Counted from the stretch's first letter, positions 7,850 through 16,640 are shown. The stretch: 64,000 nt of DNA from a virus (IMGVR_UViG_3300006108_000015:1-64000), one strand, 5' to 3'. Made by a program: numbers and translations. The notes: a model not told the origin generated them from the sequence alone.

Positions 7850-7878
7850 AGTATATCACGAAAAATTCATGTAGTCAA
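7850..7878 (-). promoter_or_regulatory. early sigma70-type promoter
   Basis: TTGACT (7873-7878), 17 bases, TATACT (7850-7855) on the minus strand, just upstream of the 125-aa gene and immediately downstream of the 59-aa gene's stop. Confidence 0.75.
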
Positions 7879-7886
7879 GTGTAAAT

Positions 7887-8066
7887 TTACTTCATGTAAA
7901 CAGTTTCAGCCTCATTTTCTTGAAAAAACTTCTCATATTCGAAATTTTTCATGTGTTTTTTAATTTCTGTATGAGTTTTTCTCTTTTTACCGTTCGGTTT
8001 CTTAGAAAAACCAAAATCATCATTATAATCTTTGTTCTTTCTGAACTTTCCTAAAAACTTTGACAC
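7887..8066 (-). CDS. small basic protein, 59 aa, GTG start
   Basis: A frame starting with GTG at 8064-8066 has AGGAG six bases upstream and no better ATG. The product (MSKFLGKFRKNKDYNDDFGF, then a KKPNGKKRK basic patch) is highly charged. Similar short basic MSKF-type proteins lie next to RNase H in related phages, as I recall it. Function unknown; nucleic-acid binding is possible from the charge. Confidence 0.6.
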   Translation of the reverse strand: MSKFLGKFRKNKDYNDDFGFSKKPNGKKRKTHTEIKKHMKNFEYEKFFQENEAETVYMK

Positions 8067-8080
8067 CTACTTCTCCTATA

Positions 8081-8503
8081 TTATGGAATTAAATTGGGAA
8101 ATGCTTCTTTCACAAACTTATAATTCAAGCCTTTTACACCTAAATCTTTCTTAAAGATACCAATAACAACTTCAGCCTCACGAAATTCTAAAGATTCTAG
8201 AATTTGTAATAGTAATTCGTTTCTTTTTTGCGGGGATAGTTTTTCTGCTGTCGGATTACCCTTTTGGAAAAGGTATAGTTTTCTCAACTGAGCAGATATT
8301 TGAGATATTGAGATTCCAGGAAGAGTATCCGGAGCCTTGTAGTTTTCTGGTAAATCAGAAACCAACCATTCAAATTGTGGATGGTATGCCAATTTTAGAA
8401 CTTCTGTTAATGTATGTGATAGATTTTTCTCTATCACTGCCATTCTTTCTTTTTTTGAAGATGCTTCTTCAAATTCATCAAAAATCTCATACATATTTTT
8501 CAT
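8081..8503 (-). CDS. DUF6433 family protein
   Basis: 140 aa. The C-terminal signature LESLEFREAEVVIGIFKKDL followed by KGLNYKFVKEAFP is typical of the phage DUF6433 family. The same signature resembles a segment found in some phage DNA ligases, but no ligase active site is present. The ATG overlaps the TAA of the RNase H gene (TAATG), so it is translated together with a DNA-replication gene. Confidence 0.7.
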   Translation of the reverse strand: MKNMYEIFDEFEEASSKKERMAVIEKNLSHTLTEVLKLAYHPQFEWLVSDLPENYKAPDTLPGISISQISAQLRKLYLFQKGNPTAEKLSPQKRNELLLQILESLEFREAEVVIGIFKKDLGVKGLNYKFVKEAFPNLIP

Positions 8504-9345
8504 TAGAATTCCTCAATTACATCCATTAAATTCTTTAATTTGTGTTCAATAAAATAACTTAACATTTTCTGTTTAGTTGCAGGTTTTGTTTCTTCGTATG
8601 TATTTATGATTTTCTGTTTTAGTTCGGAAGGAATCATGTTCAAATCAATCAGCATTTCATTTCTAGAGTAACCTATTCTAGAGTTTTCATCCCATTTAGT
8701 ATGGTCCTCTGTCAGCAACTTTTCTAACACACCTTTTGTGATAGGTTTTTGTCTGAGATCACGAACAAAACAATCAGATGGTGATAGAATGTTTGGAATA
8801 CCATCACCTTTATCACCCTTGATGATTTTCTCTTTTAATTCTAGTGTCGGATTAACAGATTTAACAAATTTCTTCTGAATGGGATTATATTGCTTCACAT
8901 TCTTATACTTTTGAAGTTGAATGAAATCACCATCACTGGAAATAATCAATACCTTATCATGTACACTTTGTCGAGGAGCCAAAGTACCGATAATATCATC
9001 CGCCTCGGCATTTTCAACATCAATCACTTTGTACGGAAAAGATTCTCGTAATTCTTGTTTGAATTTATCTAACATAGAGAAAATTAGATGCCAATCTAAA
9101 TTAGACTTCTCTCTAGATTTTTTACGACCTGCTTTATAATATGGAAAGTACTCTTTACGCCAGTATTTTCTATTGTCACAACATAAGACAACTTCACCAT
9201 ACTCATCTTTGAAGTTTTTCACATGTGTACGGATGATATTCAAAATCATATGACGAATCAAATCTTCTTCTAATTTCACAGACTTGTTTGAAATCTGTGC
9301 CATCAGTCCAGCCAACAATACTTGATTTAGATCAATGAGAATCAT
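8503..9345 (-). CDS. rnh: RNase H / 5'-3' flap exonuclease (T4 Rnh-like)
   Basis: 280 aa, close to T4 Rnh (305). Acidic metal ligands typical of FEN-type nucleases are visible: D5 (ILIDLNQ), CCDNRKYWRKEYFPYYK, ENAEADDIIG, SSDGDFIQL and KGDKGDGIPN. In T4 the enzyme removes RNA primers and flaps from Okazaki fragments. A near-consensus early promoter (9375-9403) lies 30 bases upstream. Confidence 0.9.
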   Translation of the reverse strand: MILIDLNQVLLAGLMAQISNKSVKLEEDLIRHMILNIIRTHVKNFKDEYGEVVLCCDNRKYWRKEYFPYYKAGRKKSREKSNLDWHLIFSMLDKFKQELRESFPYKVIDVENAEADDIIGTLAPRQSVHDKVLIISSDGDFIQLQKYKNVKQYNPIQKKFVKSVNPTLELKEKIIKGDKGDGIPNILSPSDCFVRDLRQKPITKGVLEKLLTEDHTKWDENSRIGYSRNEMLIDLNMIPSELKQKIINTYEETKPATKQKMLSYFIEHKLKNLMDVIEEF

Positions 9346-9374
9346 GATATACTCTGGTTATTTTACAATGATTT

Positions 9375-9403
9375 ATTATATCACGAATTGATTATACTGT
9401 CAA
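9375..9403 (-). promoter_or_regulatory. early sigma70-type promoter for rnh
   Basis: TTGACA (9398-9403), 17 bases, TATAAT (9375-9380): a full consensus match on the minus strand. The -35 lies inside the end of the upstream 113-aa gene. Confidence 0.85.
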
Positions 9404-9722
9404 GTAGTTTATCTGCGGTATATTGTGAGGTTGTAGTCTTCTTCATAAACATGCCATACCATCCTTGAGGTATCAAGGTTGAAGCATAATCAAGAGGAGA
9501 TACAAGTACAGCATCGAACTTATCATATGAACAAATATCACCACTATCATCAAATTTAAATGTTATTATGTGATAAGAATCGCCTACGTGACCCACATCT
9601 AGTTTTTCACCGGGATCAACATAATCTAATAACTCAATTTCCATTTCATCATCACTATCTCCGGGAAGGAAATAGATAATGTCGAAACTTCTATGGCTCA
9701 TTTCCCTTAAGTAATCTAACAT
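9381..9722 (-). CDS. hypothetical protein, 113 aa
   Basis: ATG 9720-9722 is preceded by AAAGGA. It overlaps the end of the GIY-YIG gene by 32 bases. The protein is acidic and strand-rich (LPGDSDDEMEIELLDYVDPGE). The C-terminus (YGMFMKKTTTSQYTADKLLDSI) suggests a helix. No domain recognised. Confidence 0.65.
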   Translation of the reverse strand: MLDYLREMSHRSFDIIYFLPGDSDDEMEIELLDYVDPGEKLDVGHVGDSYHIITFKFDDSGDICSYDKFDAVLVSPLDYASTLIPQGWYGMFMKKTTTSQYTADKLLDSIINS

Positions 9723-10128
9723 TATATCCTTTAATATGTGATTTTCTTACTCTAACCATTATCCATGTATTGTAATAATCATCACTTTCCATTACATTAC
9801 GAGAAAATTGTTCCTTCGCTTCCAGATAACTACATTCACCTTTAGATTTACATATATGTAATATAGTTCTGTTGAAGTTTTCTTTTCCTAACTTGATCAC
9901 ATCATTTTTTAGTTCTTCATTAGAACCATAATAGTCTTGCCAATCACTTAAAACTTTATATCTTTTTTTCTTACCTTTGACTTGTTTGGTTCTTGCTGAA
10001 TGAAACAGTTTTTTGCCGATGTACTTTCTACCACTAATCAAATTGGTTATTTCGTACACAAAACCTATATTATCATCAATCAAGTCTTCTGTAAAGTCTT
10101 TTTCTTGATAAATCCAATTTAATCCCAT
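9691..10128 (-). CDS. GIY-YIG-type endonuclease-like protein
   Basis: 145 aa. The N-terminal GFVYEITNLISGRKYIGKK is a GIY-YIG nuclease core variant, with G-F-V-Y replacing G-I-Y and K-Y-I-G matching Y-I-G. Then come DWQDYYGSNEELKNDV and LEAKEQF, both common in phage Seg-like proteins. GIY-YIG proteins of T4-like phages include free-standing homing endonucleases, though this conserved form may have another role. It overlaps both neighbours. Catalytic competence cannot be judged. Confidence 0.7.
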   Translation of the reverse strand: MGLNWIYQEKDFTEDLIDDNIGFVYEITNLISGRKYIGKKLFHSARTKQVKGKKKRYKVLSDWQDYYGSNEELKNDVIKLGKENFNRTILHICKSKGECSYLEAKEQFSRNVMESDDYYNTWIMVRVRKSHIKGYNVRLLKGNEP

Positions 10129-10307
10129 GATTCATCATCAGAGTAATCATCATCTTCTTCATCATACTCTTCCGTCAACTCTTCTATCATCTCTCCACAG
10201 AAAGGACAGTGTTCTGGATACTCTTCGGATGCTAATTCTTGGTAATATTGTATGGAGTAAGTTGATTCACAACTTAGACATTCTCCCGATACTATTTTTT
10301 CTATCAT
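10119..10307 (-). CDS. small zinc-ribbon-like acidic protein, 62 aa
   Basis: Two CxxC pairs, CLSC (residues 10-13) and CPFC (34-37), could bind one zinc. The C-terminal 20 residues are almost all acidic (EEYDEEDDDYSDDESWD). Acidic tails of this type suggest protein interaction or DNA mimicry, but that is speculation. The gene lies between NrdB and the GIY-YIG protein, overlapping the latter. Confidence 0.65.
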   Translation of the reverse strand: MIEKIVSGECLSCESTYSIQYYQELASEEYPEHCPFCGEMIEELTEEYDEEDDDYSDDESWD

Positions 10308-10331
10308 TTGATTTACTCTCTATTTTTGTTA

Positions 10332-11321
10332 TTATTTGGCCCACACATCACCCCAATCACCAGATAATGCACCTTTGGCATAATCTGTTGCACGATTCTC
10401 AAAGAAGTTAGTGTGTGTTGGAGCATTAATCATTTCTTCTACCCACGGTAATGGATTCTTTTTGACTTTGAATACACCTTTAAGTCCTAGTGAAATTAGT
10501 CTACGATCTGCAATATATCTTATATATTTCTTAACTTCTTCTGATGTTAACTCTTCCATCTGATTTACATTAAATGCTAGATCAATAAATCTATCCTCTA
10601 GTTCAACCATTTTTTCGGCAGTTGTATATATCTGTGATTTTAAATCATCTGTCCAAATCTCTCGATTCTCTTCAATATATGTTCTGAAAAGTTTAATCAT
10701 AGACTCACAATGCTGAGTTTCATCAACAATAGACCAAGTAACAATTTGACCCATACCTTTCATTTTACCATGTCTCGGAAAATTTAATAACATGATGAAT
10801 GAACTAAACAGTTGCATACCTTCAGTGAATGCTGAGAATACTGCAATATGTTTTGCTGTATTTTCTTTACTCGTATTTTTACTTGCAATGTCCATGATAT
10901 AGTCATGTTTATCTTTCATCTCTTGATACTCTAGGAACTCATTATAAGTCGTTTCCGGCAGACCTAAAGTCTCGATGAGATGTGAGTATGCTGCGATGTG
11001 TAATGCCTCCCTGGAAGCGAATCCAAGAAGCATCATACGCACTTCTGGTTGAGGAAAATATGGAAGATAATTTCTAACATATCCACCAGCAACATCAATA
11101 TCACCTTGAGTAAAAAATCTAAAGATATGTGTTAGAAATTGTTTTTCTTCTTTTGTTAGTTTCTTTTTCCAATCTTTAACATCTTCCAACATTGGAACTT
11201 CAGTATGCAACCAGTGTGACTGCTCATGTTTCAACCAAGAATCATATGCCCATGGATATGTAAAAGGTTTAAAATAATCTCTTTCGTTTGTTAGTGTTAA
11301 GTCTTTATTCTTTTTAATCAT
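10332..11321 (-). CDS. nrdB: class I ribonucleotide reductase beta subunit
   Basis: 329 aa. Iron ligands and tyrosyl radical site are visible: REALHIAAY gives E105, H108 and Y112, matching E115/H118/Y122 of the E. coli enzyme. AFTEGMQLF and SIVDETQHCESM give the remaining Glu and Glu/His ligands. With NrdA it reduces ribonucleotides to supply dNTPs for phage replication. AAGGA precedes the ATG, and the gene follows nrdA with two bases between. Confidence 0.95.
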   Translation of the reverse strand: MIKKNKDLTLTNERDYFKPFTYPWAYDSWLKHEQSHWLHTEVPMLEDVKDWKKKLTKEEKQFLTHIFRFFTQGDIDVAGGYVRNYLPYFPQPEVRMMLLGFASREALHIAAYSHLIETLGLPETTYNEFLEYQEMKDKHDYIMDIASKNTSKENTAKHIAVFSAFTEGMQLFSSFIMLLNFPRHGKMKGMGQIVTWSIVDETQHCESMIKLFRTYIEENREIWTDDLKSQIYTTAEKMVELEDRFIDLAFNVNQMEELTSEEVKKYIRYIADRRLISLGLKGVFKVKKNPLPWVEEMINAPTHTNFFENRATDYAKGALSGDWGDVWAK

Positions 11322-11323
11322 TT

Positions 11324-13108
11324 TTATCCTTCACAAGCAATGCAATCATTGCCTTGTGCTATTTGAGTTAAGTCGAGTTCTTTAATAACTTGTCTTTCAA
11401 TTTTCTTTGAAACTTTATCTGCTTTACCTATTTTCTCAGAACGGCAATAATAAAGTGTTTTCAATCCTTTCTTCCAAGCCATAAAGTGAATCGCATGTAT
11501 ATATTTGATATGTGAATCAGGTCTGAAGAAAAGATTCAAAGATTGCGCTTGGTCAATAAACTCTTGTCTATCAGCAGCAAGATCAATAACCCATCTTTGA
11601 TCTATTTCCATAGATGTTTTGAATACTGCTTTTTGTTGTTCATCTAATATATCTAAATGTTGGACTGAACCATCATTTGCAATTATTGATGACCAGACTT
11701 CATTATATTTCTCTTCTTCTGGTAACAAATCTTTAAGTATGATATCCAACCATCTATTTTTGTTAAGATATGATCCAGATAAAGTATCTTGCCTATATGC
11801 ATTAGCACGATATGGCTCAATAGAAGGAGAAGTATTACCCATAATGATAGAAGAAGAAGCATTGGGAGCAATAGCCATAAGATGACTAAACCTACGACCT
11901 GTGTTATAAGCATCAGGCGCTTCACCTCTTTCATCACCCAATTGTAAATTTGCTGCATCCAATTTCTCCCTAATGTTTTTAAACATATTCCTATTGGTTA
12001 TTTTAGCAACAACACTTTCAAAAACTATTCCATTTTTCTGTAAATATGCATGAAATCCTAATGCACCAATACCAATGGATCGTTCACGAGCAGCAGAGTA
12101 TCTTGCTCTTGAAATCACATCGGGAGCATTATCTATAAAATGTTGTAATACATTATCTAACATTTCCGCAACATCTTTGAGGAATAACTTATTATCTTTC
12201 CATTCGTCATAGTTTTCTAAATTCAAACTAGATAAGCAACATACAGCAGTTCTTTCCTCATTTGTAGGTAGAACAATCTCAGAACAAAGATTTGATTGAT
12301 GAATTTTCAATCCCTTTTCTTTCAAGAAGAATGGTAAGGATTTGTTACTCGTGTCAATATAGTGGATATAAGGCTCTCCGGTGTGCATACGCAATTCTAA
12401 TATCATCTGCCATAGATACTTAGCAGAAACGACCTCACGCACCTGTTTAGAGTTTGGATCGATTAATTCCCAACTATCATCATAGTCTGGATCTAACATA
12501 CACTTCTCAATGATGGCCATAAAATCATCAGTAATGTTTACTCCATGATGGAGATTTAAACATCTTACATTTGGGTCTCCTGTTGGCTTTCGCATCTCCA
12601 AGAACGGAATAATGTCGGGATGGCTGATATCAAGATAAGCAGCATAAGAACCACGGCGAGTCCTACCTTGGCGGTAAGCAAGAGAACTCGCATCGTATAT
12701 TTTAAGATGAGGCATAACGCCAGTAGACTTATCATCGGCAGAACGAATACCAAAGCCAATACCCACACCACCACCGAACATAGATAGCCAATTAGTTTCT
12801 GATAGATTCTCAACTAAACCCTCCGCAGTATCTTCAACATAATTAAGAAAACAAGAAATAGGTAGACCTCTTTTAGATCGACCAAATGATAAAATGGGTG
12901 TGGAGTAACTCAACCAATGTTTACTACTATAATCATATAATCTTTGAGCGTGTTCTGGATTTGAAGAGAATGACTTTGAAACGAATGCAAATCTGTGTTG
13001 AGGTGATGTTTCATCTTCTCTCATATAACTTTCTTGAAGTCTTTTGATGCCTAGATCATCAAATAAACTATCTCTATTTAAATCTATCTCTATTCCCAAG
13101 TATTTCAT
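11324..13108 (-). CDS. nrdA: class I ribonucleotide reductase alpha subunit, compact
   Basis: 594 aa, shorter than T4 NrdA (~750). Active-site residues are intact: C86 (PISCFL), the N273/C275/E277 motif NLCSE, C290/C291 (VCCLSSLNL) and a C-terminal redox pair C589/C592 (CIAC). The frame begins close to the catalytic barrel and shows no N-terminal ATP-cone, so dATP feedback inhibition through that domain should be absent (family knowledge plus inference). FGGGVGIGFG is the usual glycine-rich segment. It lies between thyX and nrdB in one dNTP-synthesis operon. Confidence 0.95.
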   Translation of the reverse strand: MKYLGIEIDLNRDSLFDDLGIKRLQESYMREDETSPQHRFAFVSKSFSSNPEHAQRLYDYSSKHWLSYSTPILSFGRSKRGLPISCFLNYVEDTAEGLVENLSETNWLSMFGGGVGIGFGIRSADDKSTGVMPHLKIYDASSLAYRQGRTRRGSYAAYLDISHPDIIPFLEMRKPTGDPNVRCLNLHHGVNITDDFMAIIEKCMLDPDYDDSWELIDPNSKQVREVVSAKYLWQMILELRMHTGEPYIHYIDTSNKSLPFFLKEKGLKIHQSNLCSEIVLPTNEERTAVCCLSSLNLENYDEWKDNKLFLKDVAEMLDNVLQHFIDNAPDVISRARYSAARERSIGIGALGFHAYLQKNGIVFESVVAKITNRNMFKNIREKLDAANLQLGDERGEAPDAYNTGRRFSHLMAIAPNASSSIIMGNTSPSIEPYRANAYRQDTLSGSYLNKNRWLDIILKDLLPEEEKYNEVWSSIIANDGSVQHLDILDEQQKAVFKTSMEIDQRWVIDLAADRQEFIDQAQSLNLFFRPDSHIKYIHAIHFMAWKKGLKTLYYCRSEKIGKADKVSKKIERQVIKELDLTQIAQGNDCIACEG

Positions 13109-13127
13109 ATATTCCTACCTTATTATT

Positions 13128-13772
13128 CTATTTTATAAATTCAGTGATGATTGGAAAAATTGATTCTATCTCATCTGCACATGCAAGAGCAACTTCACGA
13201 TGTTCTTTTTGTGTTTCAATTCCGCTTCGTATCTGTATATAGTGAATCCAAGATCGTAAAGTTCCATTCATATACATTCTACTTTTTGTCATACCCTCAG
13301 GTAATATTGATCTCGCTTGTTCTTTTGCAATACCATTTTCTAAAGCCCATTCATAATGAGTTTGTATGTTTGATACGAGAACTTTTTGAATACTATTCCA
13401 TTTTTCTTGCAATTCAAGATTGTCAGTTTCAATACTATTCTGCCTATTTTTTAAGTCTTGTAGTCTTGCTTCACGCACTTCAAATCCCAACTGTGAAGCA
13501 TCGGCATATCTTTGACTAAATTCTTGAAAACTAAAACTTCTATGTCTTAGGATTTGTCTTGCAATATCTCTAGTTGTTTCAATTTCAAGACAAACATTTA
13601 CCATCTCCAAAGGAGACCAATGTTTATTTTTGATAAGATACCGAACTAACTTTTCAGCAGTTTCATTATTATGTTGATTTGATGGATTGGATACACGAGC
13701 AGCATATGCAACTTGTTCTAATAAATTTTTACCATCTTCTGTCTGCGAATAATTAATCAATGTAACTTTCAT
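13128..13772 (-). CDS. thyX: FAD-dependent thymidylate synthase ThyX
   Basis: 214 aa. The diagnostic ThyX motif RHRSFSFQEFSQR is at residues 76-88. ARSILPEGMTKSRMYMNGTLRSWIH, given here in parts (EQARSILPEGM, TLRSWIHY), is also typical. ThyX methylates dUMP to dTMP using methylene-tetrahydrofolate and FAD. It sits directly downstream of the primase with one base between, then nrdA and nrdB follow. Confidence 0.95.
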   Translation of the reverse strand: MKVTLINYSQTEDGKNLLEQVAYAARVSNPSNQHNNETAEKLVRYLIKNKHWSPLEMVNVCLEIETTRDIARQILRHRSFSFQEFSQRYADASQLGFEVREARLQDLKNRQNSIETDNLELQEKWNSIQKVLVSNIQTHYEWALENGIAKEQARSILPEGMTKSRMYMNGTLRSWIHYIQIRSGIETQKEHREVALACADEIESIFPIITEFIK

Positions 13773-13773
13773 A

Positions 13774-14784
13774 TTATACCTTTTTCCAATTCACGAATTC
13801 CATCTTTGCTCTCAAATTTACAAATGTGTTTTTCTCAATTATATCTAATAATTCTTCAATGTCAAAACCGGATAACACCATATCGTTTATGTCTTTTTCT
13901 TGAATCATCTCTGGCCAAATAACAACATTGAAATGTTCATCAATAGCCTTCTCTATAAGTTTAACAATGTCTTTGTTTCTAGGTTCATTATCAAAAATAA
14001 GTGTAACTTTGCTTCTATCGAATAGATCAACAACAGATTGTAAATTTGAATTGGCAACTGCTATACCATTCTTAAGAAACATTGAATCTATAGGACCTTC
14101 AACAACATATATCATCTGTTCTTCATCGACTTTATCTAATCCAAATGCTTTGGTACCTTCATCACTCATTTTAATAGTGATGTATCGCATTTTAGATTCA
14201 CCCAATGCTCTACCTTGAAATGCTATCAGATTACCATCTTTATCATAGAATGGTATGACTAATCTTTGATCATTGTCATACAATTCTTTTTCAATACCTA
14301 GATCAGTTACAAACTTCTTAAAATCTTCCGCAAAATATAAATCAGAATATCTATCCTTAGGAATCATTCTGTTTATAACATATTTTTTAGCAAAATGATC
14401 ATCAGATAGTGATTCGATACTAGGTATATCCAACTTCTTCTTAAAAACTGGAGTTGATGTTTTGACTTCATTAAACTCCGGTTTCGGATAGTTGTTGTTA
14501 CCTGTCTCACCATTTTTATATCTCTCTAGAGCATATTCGCTAACAAGAGATGGATCAACTTGTTTGAGGAAGTTGTAAAAAGTTGTACTAATGCTACAGT
14601 TATGACACATGTAGAAATAGTCGTTCTTTTTACGGTAAACGTAACCTCTAGATTTTGTTTTATTTTTCTGTGAGTCCCCACAGAGAGGGCAACGAAAGTT
14701 GTATAGATCGTCTTTTTTGCGTGTAAATCTTTGTAGTTTTGGTGAAACTCTCAAAAGGAAACTTCTATCAATAAAAACACTCAT
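13774..14784 (-). CDS. 61: DNA primase (T4 gp61-like)
   Basis: 336 aa. An N-terminal zinc finger has C32/C35 (CPLCGD) and C60/C63 (CHNCS). The central TOPRIM domain shows YVVEGPIDSMF near 213 and LIFDNEP near 245. The order and size match T4 gp61, which makes the pentaribonucleotide primers on the lagging strand with the gp41 helicase (encoded at 32759-34138). Start at ATG 14782-14784. Confidence 0.92.
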   Translation of the reverse strand: MSVFIDRSFLLRVSPKLQRFTRKKDDLYNFRCPLCGDSQKNKTKSRGYVYRKKNDYFYMCHNCSISTTFYNFLKQVDPSLVSEYALERYKNGETGNNNYPKPEFNEVKTSTPVFKKKLDIPSIESLSDDHFAKKYVINRMIPKDRYSDLYFAEDFKKFVTDLGIEKELYDNDQRLVIPFYDKDGNLIAFQGRALGESKMRYITIKMSDEGTKAFGLDKVDEEQMIYVVEGPIDSMFLKNGIAVANSNLQSVVDLFDRSKVTLIFDNEPRNKDIVKLIEKAIDEHFNVVIWPEMIQEKDINDMVLSGFDIEELLDIIEKNTFVNLRAKMEFVNWKKV

Positions 14785-14799
14785 ATTATAATATTTAAC

Positions 14800-15231
14800 T
14801 CAATGTATGAAGATTCCTTTCATTATATCAAAGTTTTCACGAGAAATCAACCACATTAATAACATAATGGCACCAACGGTCATCCACTTCCACTGATTCA
14901 ACTTCTCAAGTTGAGATTCTTCATATTTACCACGCTTTAACATTTCTTCACGCAGTTCTTTTATGTCACCAGTAATTCTTAATTCAGATAAATGCATTTT
15001 GTCTAATACAACATCTATTCGGTCGTGGATTTCTTTAATGTCAGATTCAGTTTCAAGTCTTCTATTGTCCATATCGGTATATACTTTGGCAATATGACGG
15101 TCGTGCTGGTCTACCAGTTTTTCTATGACTGTATCCATTTTTGAGCAGAGTGTTGTTAAGGTTGAAACTTGGGTTTGTAATATACCAATATCAACTTTTA
15201 CATCGACGCATTCGTCTGAAGCCTGTACCAT
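14800..15231 (-). CDS. coiled-coil protein with C-terminal membrane helix, 143 aa
   Basis: Residues 15-110 have heptad-like spacing (LSTLCSKMDTVIEKL, DIKEIHDRIDVVLDKM). A single hydrophobic segment lies near 117-132 (WMTVGAIMLLMWLI). This looks like a tail-anchored membrane protein with a cytoplasmic coiled coil. It follows the lysis genes and may be a lysis accessory such as an antiholin or spacer, but nothing proves this. Confidence 0.65.
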   Translation of the reverse strand: MVQASDECVDVKVDIGILQTQVSTLTTLCSKMDTVIEKLVDQHDRHIAKVYTDMDNRRLETESDIKEIHDRIDVVLDKMHLSELRITGDIKELREEMLKRGKYEESQLEKLNQWKWMTVGAIMLLMWLISRENFDIMKGIFIH

Positions 15232-15232
15232 T

Positions 15233-15379
15233 TTATCTCTTCTTTATCGGTGTTATTTTGTGACCATCAAATTTGTGATGATGTTTGATTACTTTTTTTG
15301 GATGATGAGGAACTTTTGCTTCAGCATTTAGTGAAAATACAATCATTGTTGCTAATAATGTTATAATTGCTTTCTTCAT
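15233..15379 (-). CDS. secreted His/Lys-rich small protein, 48 aa
   Basis: ATG 15377-15379 with AAGGAAAA upstream; the stop sits one base before the coiled-coil gene. Residues 1-21 form a clear signal peptide (KKAIITLLATMIVFSLNAEA), predicted to be cut after AEA. The mature part of ~27 residues is rich in His and Lys (VPHHPKKVIKHHHKFDGHK). It may bind metal, heme or the cell envelope. The function is unknown. Its position among lysis genes suggests late expression. Confidence 0.6.
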   Translation of the reverse strand: MKKAIITLLATMIVFSLNAEAKVPHHPKKVIKHHHKFDGHKITPIKKR

Positions 15380-15391
15380 ATTTATTTTCCT

Positions 15392-15838
15392 TTATCTTTC
15401 AGGTGGAGTTGATTGTGGTACTGAAATTGGTGTTGATGTTGATACAGGAGATGTCATAGATGTAACCGATGATTGCATCATGGAAGAACTAGTCATACCC
15501 ATTCCTGGAAAACCAGAAGAAATGTTCACTCCTGCCATTTTCTCTTGTGTTCTACCATAAGCACTGATACCTATGATTGCACCCATAGAGAGATGAAACA
15601 ATCCAGCACCTTGCATAGTCAATGGTTGCCACTGAGATGTCACTTGACCTTTATAAACTGCTTGCAACAAAGACCATAATATGGGTGCTGCAATAAAATC
15701 AAAAACACAGACGCAGAGATACATCCAACCCATCGCTGGACGCCATTTACTATTTAACCAATGTTCCTCTTGTGCATCAGGAGTATCAGTAGGTATCTCA
15801 GTTATTGAAGTTGTTTGATCACTTATTGTACTAATCAT
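15392..15838 (-). CDS. holin (GTA_holin_3TM-like)
   Basis: 148 aa. ATG 15836-15838 overlaps the stop of the upstream small gene (ATGATTAG). Residues about 30-45 contain KWRPAMGWMYLCVCVFD, followed by an APILW segment and GAGLFHLSMGAIIGISAYGRTQEK. That order matches the 'holin of three TMs' family of gene-transfer agents and many phages. It would permeabilise the inner membrane so that the endolysin (16016-16639) reaches the wall. The C-terminus is a Ser/Thr/Pro/Met-rich tail of ~40 residues. Confidence 0.75.
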   Translation of the reverse strand: MISTISDQTTSITEIPTDTPDAQEEHWLNSKWRPAMGWMYLCVCVFDFIAAPILWSLLQAVYKGQVTSQWQPLTMQGAGLFHLSMGAIIGISAYGRTQEKMAGVNISSGFPGMGMTSSSMMQSSVTSMTSPVSTSTPISVPQSTPPER

Positions 15839-15986
15839 GATGTTCGTGGTTGTGGAACTCAAATAATGTTTTCACTTTTTCTTCTAAAACTGAAACTCTA
15901 TTATCGAGTTTTGCTAATACGATTACTAAAGATACAAATCCAACTGCTATAGGCCATAATTTAGATATTAGGTCTATTGTATCCAT
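15831..15986 (-). CDS. small membrane protein with His-rich tail, 51 aa
   Basis: ATG 15984-15986, AAAGGAAA upstream. One transmembrane segment (WPIAVGFVSLVIVLA, residues 11-25), then a short coiled coil (NRVSVLEEKVKTLFEF) and the tail HNHEHHD. It overlaps the holin start by eight bases. A role as antiholin or holin partner is plausible from position and size, but not shown. Confidence 0.6.
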   Translation of the reverse strand: MDTIDLISKLWPIAVGFVSLVIVLAKLDNRVSVLEEKVKTLFEFHNHEHHD

Positions 15987-16015
15987 TTTGTTTTATTTTC
16001 CTTTTTTAGTGTGAA

Positions 16016-16639
16016 TTACATGTTTCCATAAAATAGAATGTTATATGCTTCATCATAGCGATTCATTCTATCCTGTAATCCCAATTCACCACCATTTATA
16101 ACTCTTGTAATTTGTTTAATGTCTTGACTATCTGCTAATGTATTTAGATTTTTATTTTCCCAGAAGAAACAAGCAGACTGTACTGCACCCTCATAAGTTC
16201 CCAAGTATGCAGGAACATCATCAATACTCATTGACAATGAATCTGCAAAATCTTGGTAATTACTTCTACCAGTCAATTGTATCAAACCACGCCCACAGAA
16301 TTTCCATCCATCTCCACTTACCTCATCACCATTACCCATTCTATTTGCATATGCTCGATTAGCAATCATTTCTTGATTATGAGCATATTGATTTGCAATT
16401 TCCATGGTTGGAAAATGACTTGGCCAAGTTCTCATCAAACTTTCTGCTTTATAGTTTAGATTTTCTTGAACTGCTGTGAAGTCGGCAGATTCGTGGGCAC
16501 ACTGTGATATGAATGCTGCTATTCTTGGTGGAGTATCTATCTGATAGTCTGGTAAAACTTTAATTAATGCGTTATACCAATTCACATAGTCTGGATTATT
16601 ATGTAATAGATTTCTTAGTTGATCTACTGTTAGATTCAT
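16016..16639 (-). CDS. GH19-type endolysin
   Basis: 207 aa from ATG 16637-16639 (MNLTVDQL). The glycoside hydrolase 19 core is clear: AAFISQCAHESADF with catalytic Glu50, QENLNY with a second Glu near 59, then GDGWKFCGRGLIQLTGR and ACFFWENKNLN. Phage enzymes of this family cut peptidoglycan glycan strands. There is no signal peptide, so it depends on the holin. An upstream GTG at 16649-16651 is less likely because AGGTG is then too close. Confidence 0.88.
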   Translation of the reverse strand: MNLTVDQLRNLLHNNPDYVNWYNALIKVLPDYQIDTPPRIAAFISQCAHESADFTAVQENLNYKAESLMRTWPSHFPTMEIANQYAHNQEMIANRAYANRMGNGDEVSGDGWKFCGRGLIQLTGRSNYQDFADSLSMSIDDVPAYLGTYEGAVQSACFFWENKNLNTLADSQDIKQITRVINGGELGLQDRMNRYDEAYNILFYGNM

Positions 16640-16640
16640 T

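Noticed and set aside
13151-13519. Plus-strand frames opposite thyX, clamp loader, gp23 and other genes
   Set aside because: They are antisense to well-identified genes with strong motifs, lack ribosome sites and have biased composition from the opposite strand.
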